Position numbers and translations under genes: made by a program
In this document: positions 1 through 6,459 of the stretch, piece by piece
Layout: each line of letters starts with the position of its first letter
How positions within the stretch are numbered: the first letter of the stretch is position 1
Source of the DNA: Clostridiales bacterium
GTDB lineage: Bacteria; Bacillota_A; Clostridia; Oscillospirales; Acutalibacteraceae
Length of the DNA stretch: 8,621 nt
Assembly: GCA_009774735.1 (NCBI GenBank)
Contig: VSOH01000053.1
Location: 1 to 8,621 of the forward strand
Reading direction: 5' to 3'
Notes under the pieces: generated by a model
What the model saw: only the letters and a program-made list of their open reading frames with translations
Told to the model about the DNA's origin: nothing
Database searches by the model: none

Positions 1-1
1 C

Positions 2-556
2 TTAATCAAAGAAAAATATAATATTTCTAAAAACGAGTATATTTTATTTTTAGGCAGGATTGTGCCTGAAAAAAGAGTTCATTCTCTTATAAAAGCATAT
101 TCTAAGCTGTCAACAGATAAAAAGCTTGTCATTGCAGGCGGCTCAAGCCATACCGACAGATATATGGAGGATATTAAATATCTTTCAAAAGATAATGATA
201 ATATTATTCTGACTGACTTTGTAGACGGTGAGCTGCTGGAGGAGCTTTATTCAAATGCCTTCATATATTGTCTGCCAAGTGATTTGGAGGGTATGCCGCT
301 CAGTCTGCTTGAAGCAATGAGCTACGGCAACTGCTGCTTAACCTCAGATATACCTGAATGCACGGAGGTTTGCTGTGACAAGGCAGTCTATTTTGAAAAA
401 GGCAATGAGGATGAACTGCAAAAACAGCTTCAGATACTTCTTGAAAACCCTCAGCTTGTTGACGGCTATAAGTTAAATGCAAGCAGCTTTATATGCAGCA
501 AATATAGCTGGTCATCCGTTGTCGACCGGACACTCAGATTATACAAAGGTGAGTAA
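2..556 (+). CDS. Glycosyltransferase, GT4-type, C-terminal part (5' end outside window)
   Basis: The reading frame is open from the window edge, so this is a fragment of 184 visible residues, not a short gene starting at the GTG at 62. The upstream codons give an ILFLGRIVPEKR stretch, the usual opening of the GT4 (Glycos_transf_1) nucleotide-sugar-binding domain. The EX7E motif, EGMPLSLLE at visible residues 96-104, contacts the donor sugar nucleotide in this family. It is followed by the typical AMSYGNCCLTSD and PE segments. A retaining GT-B glycosyltransferase acting on the cytoplasmic face of the membrane is expected from the family; donor and acceptor cannot be read. The stop codon directly abuts the ATG of the next glycosyltransferase, so the two are probably co-transcribed and translationally coupled. 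The family call is strong and the specificity is unknown. Confidence 0.9.
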   Translation, partial: LIKEKYNISKNEYILFLGRIVPEKRVHSLIKAYSKLSTDKKLVIAGGSSHTDRYMEDIKYLSKDNDNIILTDFVDGELLEELYSNAFIYCLPSDLEGMPLSLLEAMSYGNCCLTSDIPECTEVCCDKAVYFEKGNEDELQKQLQILLENPQLVDGYKLNASSFICSKYSWSSVVDRTLRLYKGE

Positions 557-1726
557 ATGAAAATTTTAATGGTTAACAAGTTTCTCTATCCCAACGGCGG
601 GTCGGAAACATATATGTTCAAGCTCGGTGAATATCTGTCATCACTCGGTCATCAGGTTGAATACTTCGGTATGGAGCACAAGGACAGATGCGTCAGCAAC
701 AACGCTGAGCAATATACATCCTGTATGGATTTTCATACGGCAAATGCACTTGATAAAATCAAATATTCACTGAAAACAGTTTATTCTAACGAGGCAAGAG
801 AAAAGCTGAACATAGTTCTTGATAATTTTCAGCCTGATGTTGTTCATCTGAACAACTTTAATTTTCAACTGACTCCCTCAATCATTTATGCTGTTGAGGA
901 CTTTGACAAACGCACAGGCAGAAGAACAAAGCTTGTATATACAGCACACGATTATCAATTGATTTGCCCAAATCATATGATGTATACCAATGATGAAATA
1001 TGTGAAAAATGCATCGGCGGTAATTTTTCAAACTGTACTAAAAACAAATGCATTCACGACTCGACACTGAAAAGTCTGCTTGGCACGATAGAAGCAAAGC
1101 TATACAACAGCAAAAATACATATGACAGAATTGACAATATTATTTGCTGCAGTGAATTTATGAAAACAAAATTAGATACGAATCCCCTGTTTAAAAATAA
1201 AACAGTTACACTTCATAACTTTATTGACAGTGTTGATAAAAAACAGACAGAAAAAAAGGATTACATACTCTATTTCGGAAGATTTGCTAAAGAAAAAGGC
1301 ATTGAAACTCTTATAAATGCGAAAGAGATAAACTTTATATGTGCAGGCTCAGGTCCTATGGAGGAAGAGGTTAATGCTGCACCAAACCTTACGAACATCG
1401 GCTTTAAAACAGGTGCTGAGCTTGAACAGCTTATACGTGGGGCAAAATGCACCGTCTATCCAAGTATATGGTATGAAAACTGTCCGTTTTCCGTTATGGA
1501 AAGCATTATGTACGGCACACCTGTTGTCGCATCGGATATTGGGGGAATACCGGAGCTGATTGACGACGGAAAAACAGGTTTCCTGTTTGAAGCAGGCAAC
1601 ACGGAAAAAATGACAGAAGCAATAAACCGCATTGACAGCAAACTAATGAGTCAGCACTGTCTTGATAAAAATTTTGACACTGTTGAAGCCTACTGTACCA
1701 AATTAACGGCAATATATAATTCTTAG
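557..1726 (+). CDS. Glycosyltransferase family 4 protein with cysteine-rich insert
   Basis: This complete 389-residue GT-B glycosyltransferase probably transfers a sugar from a nucleotide donor to a lipid-linked glycan. The N-terminal domain opens with MKILMVNKFLYPNGGSE, the glycine-rich acceptor-side loop typical of GT4. The C-terminal domain starts near residue 235 with ILYFGRFAKEKG and holds the EX7E motif at E307-E315 (ENCPFSVME), followed by YGTPVVASDIGG. Between the domains, after HDYQLICPN, five cysteines (C137, C149, C152, C160, C165) form a CX2C plus CX4C pattern. I recall similar cysteines in some GT4 relatives, and metal binding is only a guess. The start is supported by an AAGGTGAG site inside the end of the preceding gene, whose stop touches this ATG. 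The only TAG stop in the window ends it. Sugar specificity is unknown. Confidence 0.92.
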   Translation: MKILMVNKFLYPNGGSETYMFKLGEYLSSLGHQVEYFGMEHKDRCVSNNAEQYTSCMDFHTANALDKIKYSLKTVYSNEAREKLNIVLDNFQPDVVHLNNFNFQLTPSIIYAVEDFDKRTGRRTKLVYTAHDYQLICPNHMMYTNDEICEKCIGGNFSNCTKNKCIHDSTLKSLLGTIEAKLYNSKNTYDRIDNIICCSEFMKTKLDTNPLFKNKTVTLHNFIDSVDKKQTEKKDYILYFGRFAKEKGIETLINAKEINFICAGSGPMEEEVNAAPNLTNIGFKTGAELEQLIRGAKCTVYPSIWYENCPFSVMESIMYGTPVVASDIGGIPELIDDGKTGFLFEAGNTEKMTEAINRIDSKLMSQHCLDKNFDTVEAYCTKLTAIYNS

Positions 1727-1734
1727 GAGAGCAA

Positions 1735-2904
1735 ATGAAAAAATTAAACGGAACAGTCATCGTTACATACCGCTGTAATGCACGCTGCAATATGTGCAAC
1801 AGATATAAAAAACCTTCAAAGCCTGAGGAGGAAATTTCGCTTGAAACAATAAAAAAGCTGCCACCAATGTATTTTACAAATATAACAGGCGGCGAGCCTT
1901 TTATACGTGAAGATTTAAAGGATTTAGTGCGTGAGCTTTATAAAAAAAGCGACAGAATTGTTATTTCAACCAACGGATTTTTCACGGACCGAATCATCGA
2001 GTTGTGTAAAGAATTTCCGAATATAGGAATCAGAATTTCTATTGAGGGACTGGAACAGACAAACAATAAAATACGAGGACTTGATGACGGCTTTAACCGC
2101 GGATACACTACACTCAAAAAACTTGTTGAAATGGGTATGAAGGACGTTGGCTTTGGTATGACTGTTCAGGATGCAAATGCCAAGGATTTAGTTGAGCTTT
2201 ACAAATTAAGCGATAAAATGAATATGGAATTTGCCACAGCATCACTCCATAACTCCTTCTATTTTGTTGAGGCAAAAAACATCATTAACGACAGACCGAT
2301 GGTTGCCAAGGAATTTGAAAAGCTTATTAACGAGCTGTTAAAATCAAATTCACCGAAAAAATGGTTCCGTGCTTATTTCAACCACGGCTTAATAAATTAT
2401 ATATATGGTCAGGAGCGTTTACTGCCCTGTGATATGGCATTTGACACATTCTTCATTGACCCTTATGGTGATGTTATGCCCTGTAACGGAACTAAGGAAA
2501 AAGAGGTTATGGGCAATCTTAATGAAACAGACTGGGACACACTGTGGAACAGCGAGCAGGCCGACAGGGTAAGAAATAAGGTGCGTAATTGTGACAGGCA
2601 GTGCTGGATGATCGGCTCCGTATCCCCTGCTATGCACAAATATATTCAGAAGCCTGCAATGTGGGTAATAAAGCACAAATTTCTTAAATATTTTAAAGAG
2701 AAAAAATATTCAATGTATGAGAATAAAATCTGCCGTGATTTAAGGGACGGCAAAATCAGCAAAGAGGATTTAGACAAGCTTTCGACCTGCGATATGAATG
2801 CTGTAATAAATGACGGCTTGTCAGAGCTTTCCCGTGAACAGCTAAAAACAAAATCCGGTGAGGAAATTGTTGACAGTGATATTGCAGAGCAGCTAAAGAG
2901 ATAA
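1735..2904 (+). CDS. Radical SAM protein with SPASM/twitch-like C-terminal cysteines
   Basis: The protein has 389 residues. The radical SAM signature CX3CX2C is at C14, C18 and C21 and would hold the [4Fe-4S] cluster that cleaves S-adenosylmethionine. The SAM-contacting GGEP motif is at residues 52-55. The C-terminal part has four further cysteines, C232 (PCDM), C250 (PCNG), C286 and C290 (NCDRQCW). They are arranged as in SPASM/twitch domains, which carry auxiliary iron-sulfur clusters. Four cysteines fit one extra cluster rather than the seven-cysteine, two-cluster SPASM form. A hydrophilic tail of about 75 residues follows. AGGAGAG just before the ATG supports the start, 8 bases after the previous stop. 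Many SPASM enzymes modify peptides, but no small precursor gene fits in the gaps here. The glycan setting suggests a sugar or lipid-linked substrate, which is inference. The reaction cannot be named. Confidence 0.93.
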   Translation: MKKLNGTVIVTYRCNARCNMCNRYKKPSKPEEEISLETIKKLPPMYFTNITGGEPFIREDLKDLVRELYKKSDRIVISTNGFFTDRIIELCKEFPNIGIRISIEGLEQTNNKIRGLDDGFNRGYTTLKKLVEMGMKDVGFGMTVQDANAKDLVELYKLSDKMNMEFATASLHNSFYFVEAKNIINDRPMVAKEFEKLINELLKSNSPKKWFRAYFNHGLINYIYGQERLLPCDMAFDTFFIDPYGDVMPCNGTKEKEVMGNLNETDWDTLWNSEQADRVRNKVRNCDRQCWMIGSVSPAMHKYIQKPAMWVIKHKFLKYFKEKKYSMYENKICRDLRDGKISKEDLDKLSTCDMNAVINDGLSELSREQLKTKSGEEIVDSDIAEQLKR

Positions 2905-2926
2905 TTACTCCACTTAAAATCAATCC

Positions 2927-2932
2927 GAAAGG
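2927..2932 (+). promoter_or_regulatory. Weak, distant ribosome binding site for the first acetyltransferase
   Basis: GAAAGG is the only purine-rich match before the ATG at 2946 and lies 13 bases away, longer than the 5-10 bases seen at most other genes here. The gene may be translated less efficiently than its neighbours. A later in-frame ATG at 2979 has no better site, so the 2946 start is kept. Confidence 0.4.
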
Positions 2933-2945
2933 CAATCAGATAAAT

Positions 2946-3434
2946 ATGTCCAATCCGGCACTGAAAAGATATAAAATAATGCTGAAAATGTTTTTAACAA
3001 AATCAGTATTCAAAAAAAGCGATTATTTGCGAAAAACAAAATTATTCAAGCAATTCGGCGAAAAAAGTCTTTACTATTCACATAAAATACCATCTGAGCC
3101 TGAGCTTGTTTCAATAGGCAATAATGTTCACATATGTGCAAACGTGAGATTTATCACACACGATGTAATTAACTATATGCTTGTTAACTGTCCTGAATAC
3201 AAGAATATTCGGGCAAGAAATTATGTTGGCGAAATCAAAATACTTGACAACTGCGTTATCGGCGCAGACGCCACACTTATGTATGACACTACAATCGGAC
3301 CAAATGCAATAATTGCTGCAGGTGCCGTTGTTACAAAGGATGTTCCCGCAGGGGAAATATGGGGCGGTGTCCCTGCCGTAAAAATCGGTACAACCGATGA
3401 TTTGGCAAAAAGAAGAATTGCCGCCGGCAAATAA
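2946..3434 (+). CDS. Left-handed beta-helix (hexapeptide) acyltransferase
   Basis: This 162-residue protein matches the LacA/maltose acetyltransferase-like group that moves acetyl from acetyl-CoA to a sugar hydroxyl or amine. Hexapeptide turns run from about residue 57 (ISIGNNVHI-type rungs) through IKILDNCVIGADATLMYDTTIGPNAIIAAGAVVTKDVP. H72 in the ITHDV stretch occupies the place of the catalytic histidine of this family. The closing segment, VTKDVPAGEIWGGVPAVKIG, is the usual acetyl-CoA-binding end. The basic N-terminal 40 residues lack hexapeptide repeats and may bind the acceptor or the membrane. It sits 41 bases after the radical SAM gene, the largest gap in the window. O-acetylation of a repeat-unit sugar is the most likely job, but serine or amino-sugar acetylation cannot be excluded. 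Confidence 0.9.
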   Translation: MSNPALKRYKIMLKMFLTKSVFKKSDYLRKTKLFKQFGEKSLYYSHKIPSEPELVSIGNNVHICANVRFITHDVINYMLVNCPEYKNIRARNYVGEIKILDNCVIGADATLMYDTTIGPNAIIAAGAVVTKDVPAGEIWGGVPAVKIGTTDDLAKRRIAAGK

Positions 3435-3449
3435 CTTTCGAGGTTAAAT

Positions 3450-4751
3450 ATGAAACTCCGTTTATCAAAGCTGATTGAATTTCAGATTTACTATTTATTA
3501 GTGATTGAATCACTTATAAGTATAGTAGGTATACCAAGTATTACAAGATATCTGCTTGATGTCAATCTGATTTTAATGGCTGCACTTTCAATGCAGAAAA
3601 TACCCTTTTTATTTAAGCACAGGGACTATAACAAGCTGACCGGCTACATCTTATTTTATATGATTTCGATCACTGCTATGGCTTTTATAAGATTAGTTCC
3701 TACAGGTCAGATACTATGGGGTATAAGAAATAACTTCTTCTTTATTTTCTTTTTCTTCATCTGTATTGATAATTTAAAAACAAAAGATGTCGACAGAATC
3801 ATGAAAAACGTTGTAAGACTGCAGATATATAATGTATTCTGCGGTCTTGTGGAATTTTTCGTTCTGCATAAAAGAAATGACTTTCTGAGCGGTATGTTCG
3901 GCACTGAACAGGGTGCAAATGCATATCTGAATATTTATCTTGTTGTTATTTGCGCTTACTGCTTTATCAGATTTATTCATAAAAACATTAACGCCTACAC
4001 GCTTGCAGCCGTTATAGTCAGCAGTATTATAATGGCAGCAATAAGTGAGCTTAAATTCTTTTTCTTTGAGCTGGCAGTGTTATTTGTTATCCCTACCATA
4101 TTCAGTAACAAAGGCTCTGTTATCAAAAAACTGCTTGCAGTAGCACTCGGCATAGCAGGAATTTATGTCGGTTTCAGAATTTTTGCACTTGTTAACAGTG
4201 ATTCTATTGATAATATGACATCACTGCAAAGTATTATTGATTATAATACTCGTACCGACTTCGGTAAAAACGATCTGCGTATTTCAAGACTAACGGCAAT
4301 TTCACAGGTTAACGATTACTTCTTCCACGATAATCTTCTGAATAAGCTTATCGGATATGGATTGGGAGCCTGCGAATCATCCGAAACCTTTAAATGGTGC
4401 CACAGCTCCTTTGCAACAATGTATGAGCGAATCGGATACCGTAACATCTCTACCTCTATGCTCTATCTTGAAACAGGCTTCGCAGGATTGCTTATGTTCT
4501 TTGGAATTTTTGTTTTCATCATGGCACTTGCAATTAAATACAGAAGGGTCAAAGAGCTGAACAGCTATTCAATTTTCACGCTTATCATGTCCGTTATGGC
4601 AATGATGAATATTGTCTATAACAGCTCTCTCAGACGTGAAATATCATTTCTGGTATTCTTTACACTTTCATTGCTGTTTATCAAAATACGGGAATACCGA
4701 GCAGAAAATGCAAAAAATAAAACCACACAAACTAAGAAGGCAGCAGTATGA
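3450..4751 (+). CDS. wzy: Polytopic membrane protein, probable Wzy-type polysaccharide polymerase
   Basis: The 433-residue protein is strongly hydrophobic, with about 11 or 12 likely membrane segments by eye. A long hydrophilic loop of roughly 85 residues (about 250-335) precedes the last three segments. This layout, with a GYGLG stretch, a CHSSF stretch and a LYLETGFAGLLMFFG segment after the loop, resembles Wzy/O-antigen ligase-type proteins. Wzy joins flipped lipid-linked repeat units outside the membrane. These proteins share little sequence, so the call rests on topology and context: a flippase, glycosyltransferases and acetyltransferases surround it. Membrane segment 4 is unusually phenylalanine-rich (residues 96-103, FFFIFFFF). 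GAGG six bases before the ATG supports the start. The gene ends in an ATGA overlap with the next gene. A membrane protein of another type in the same locus is the main alternative. Confidence 0.8.
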   Translation: MKLRLSKLIEFQIYYLLVIESLISIVGIPSITRYLLDVNLILMAALSMQKIPFLFKHRDYNKLTGYILFYMISITAMAFIRLVPTGQILWGIRNNFFFIFFFFICIDNLKTKDVDRIMKNVVRLQIYNVFCGLVEFFVLHKRNDFLSGMFGTEQGANAYLNIYLVVICAYCFIRFIHKNINAYTLAAVIVSSIIMAAISELKFFFFELAVLFVIPTIFSNKGSVIKKLLAVALGIAGIYVGFRIFALVNSDSIDNMTSLQSIIDYNTRTDFGKNDLRISRLTAISQVNDYFFHDNLLNKLIGYGLGACESSETFKWCHSSFATMYERIGYRNISTSMLYLETGFAGLLMFFGIFVFIMALAIKYRRVKELNSYSIFTLIMSVMAMMNIVYNSSLRREISFLVFFTLSLLFIKIREYRAENAKNKTTQTKKAAV

Positions 4752-5935
4752 AAAAAATAATCTTTTTGTATTCAAAGGATGCAATGAGTATTGAAAACCT
4801 TCCTCTTTTCGGCAATCAATACTGGAAAACGCCGAATCTTGACGAGCTTGCAGAAAAGGGAACAGTATTTTATAACCACCACACCTCAGCAGCATCAACA
4901 TCTATGGTATTCAGCAGTATGCTCACAGGTGAATACTGCCATACCTTTGAAAAAAGAAAACGCTATACAAGTGTTGAACCAAATGAAAAGGAAAGCATTT
5001 TTTCTATTCTTCAGAAGGAAGGCTACAAATGCCACATAATCTGGTCCCCTGACTATATGAGAGGTGCTTATCCATATGTAAGGGAATTCGGTGACGAAAG
5101 CAAAACAAAAATACATATTGTTGAAATGCAGCAGCAGTCAGGTGTTCACCGCCCGAAAAATGTGACACTGAAAAGAAATGATGACCTGCTGAACTTAACA
5201 ATAAACAAAATATACACTGAGCTTAATTCAATTGAGGACAGTGAAAAGCTTTTTATCTGGCTGCACCTCCCCCACGTTATCAGAGGACGCTGCTGCTATG
5301 GCGATGACATTGATGTGTTTGACAGCATATTAGGCTTTATCCGAAAAAAATACGGCGACGAAAATATTTATGTAACTGCCGATCACGGTCATATGAATAT
5401 GCACAAGGATATACCGGGCTATGGCTTTCACGTTTATGAGCCTACCTGCCGTGTTCCGCTGATTGCTCCGAGAATTCACGATATTGAAAGAGTTGACCAT
5501 ATTACATCACACGTGGATTTAATCAGACTTCTCCTGAATGACGAGATTGTAAAAAGGGATTATGTTTTTGTTGACTCTCAGTATTATGCACAGCCTGACA
5601 GAAAGTTCGCTGTTATCAGTGACAGATATAAATATATCTATAACAAACGTACAGACAGTGAGGAATTCTATGACCTTAACTGGGACCCTCAGGAACGGTT
5701 TAACCTGCTTGAAAAGGAACGCTTTGACAAAGATAAAAAAGTACTCCGCAGAATAACAGAGCTTTATTTTTATCCCTATTGGGATACTGTTGAAGCAAAT
5801 GCCGCAAAGCTGAGAGCTGAAAAGGACAAAATCTGGAAGGTCGGCACCTTCCGAGAGGAGCTTGAATTCAAGCTGAGAAACGATTATACAAAGCTTAAAA
5901 TGTGGCTTAAATCCATTAAGCAAATGCGAGGGTAA
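4748..5935 (+). CDS. Soluble sulfatase/alkaline-phosphatase superfamily protein, likely phosphotransferase or phosphodiesterase
   Basis: The 395-residue protein has the core landmarks of the sulfatase fold. These are an N-terminal beta strand ending in D11, TPNLDELAEKG (28-38), SSMLTG (56-61), an HLPH motif (173-176), ADHGH (D212, H213) and H228 in GFHVYEP followed by CRVPLIAP. The formylglycine motif C/S-X-P/A-S-R is absent. By spacing from the LTG, T51 sits where the nucleophile would be, as in lipoteichoic acid synthase and phosphoethanolamine transferases, which use threonine. D11, T51, D212 and H213 would form the metal site. No signal peptide or membrane segment is visible, so unlike those enzymes it should be cytoplasmic. 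It overlaps the polymerase gene by ATGA, with AGAAGG seven bases upstream. Adding or removing a phosphate-linked group on the repeat unit is a plausible inference; the substrate is unknown. Confidence 0.85.
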   Translation: MKKIIFLYSKDAMSIENLPLFGNQYWKTPNLDELAEKGTVFYNHHTSAASTSMVFSSMLTGEYCHTFEKRKRYTSVEPNEKESIFSILQKEGYKCHIIWSPDYMRGAYPYVREFGDESKTKIHIVEMQQQSGVHRPKNVTLKRNDDLLNLTINKIYTELNSIEDSEKLFIWLHLPHVIRGRCCYGDDIDVFDSILGFIRKKYGDENIYVTADHGHMNMHKDIPGYGFHVYEPTCRVPLIAPRIHDIERVDHITSHVDLIRLLLNDEIVKRDYVFVDSQYYAQPDRKFAVISDRYKYIYNKRTDSEEFYDLNWDPQERFNLLEKERFDKDKKVLRRITELYFYPYWDTVEANAAKLRAEKDKIWKVGTFREELEFKLRNDYTKLKMWLKSIKQMRG

Positions 5936-5939
5936 ATAA

Positions 5940-6428
5940 ATGAATAAAATACAGTATTTATTTTTACGTATTTCAAGATTTAAAATGCCGATGAATCTTA
6001 GAAGGCTCACATTAAAACTATCCGGCATAACGCTTCCAAAAACATCAAATATAAATGAAGGTATCAAATCCACCCTTAATAACATAACTATAGGTGAAAA
6101 TGTTTTCATTAATAAATACTGTCAATTTGAAGATGGATTTCACGGCGGCAGCGTTACCATAGAAGATAATGTTATGATTGGACCAAATGTGCATTTTTGT
6201 ACAGTTTCTCACAATATCGGGTCAAAAGCCTGTCGTGCAGGAAAAACATTTCTTGCTCCTATTGTTATAAAAAAAGGATGTTGGATTTGTATAGACAGTA
6301 CGATTTTACCCGGCGTAACTATTGAAGACGGTTGCGTTATAGCAGCCGGCAGTATAGTTACAAAAAGCACATACCCTAACGGCTTATATGCAGGAGCACC
6401 GGCTCAAAGAATAAAAGATTTAGATTAA
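5940..6428 (+). CDS. Left-handed beta-helix acyltransferase (second copy type)
   Basis: Another 162-residue hexapeptide-repeat acetyltransferase, clearly different in sequence from the one at 2946-3434. Rungs run from about residue 48 (NITIGENVFINKYC) to the CoA-binding end GSIVTKSTYPNGLYAGAPAQRI. H91 in VSHNIG is the expected catalytic histidine. The order SHNIG, a single arginine, then API-VIKKGCWI and TILPGVTI fits the WbbJ/maltose acetyltransferase-like group found in O-antigen and capsule loci. One oddity is that the usual WIG of this rung reads W115-I116-C117, so the turn glycine is replaced by cysteine. The first 40 residues are basic and lack rungs. GAGGG seven bases before the ATG supports the start, and the gap from the preceding gene is only 4 bases. 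O-acetylation of a repeat-unit sugar is likely, with the exact sugar unknown. Confidence 0.92.
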   Translation: MNKIQYLFLRISRFKMPMNLRRLTLKLSGITLPKTSNINEGIKSTLNNITIGENVFINKYCQFEDGFHGGSVTIEDNVMIGPNVHFCTVSHNIGSKACRAGKTFLAPIVIKKGCWICIDSTILPGVTIEDGCVIAAGSIVTKSTYPNGLYAGAPAQRIKDLD

Positions 6429-6459
6429 TTAAAAAACGAAAGAAAACTCAGGTGCAGCT

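Noticed and set aside
62..556. A short gene starting at the GTG at 62
   Set aside because: The same frame stays open to the window edge and upstream codons encode conserved GT4 sequence (ILFLGRI), so the true start lies outside the window.
1727..2945. A peptide-modification (RiPP) system built around the radical SAM gene
   Set aside because: No precursor-sized gene fits the 8-base and 41-base gaps beside it, and no peptidase or peptide transporter is present.
2905..2945. A terminator or internal promoter in the largest gap
   Set aside because: No inverted repeat with a T-run and no convincing -35/-10 pair is visible in these 41 bases.
4895..4930. A formylglycine-type sulfatase active site in the 4748-5935 gene
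   Set aside because: The C/S-X-P/A-S-R signature is absent. The region reads STSMVFSSMLTG, so a classical sulfatase is unlikely.
5519..6109. A 196-codon open frame on the minus strand
   Set aside because: It lies antisense across two well-supported + strand genes, shows no recognisable motif and looks like a codon-bias shadow.
1251..6275. A7 tracts at 1251-1257, 5344-5350 and 6269-6275 as possible phase-variation switches
   Set aside because: Runs of seven A are common by chance in AT-rich coding DNA, and all genes are intact here. Without strain comparison there is no support.
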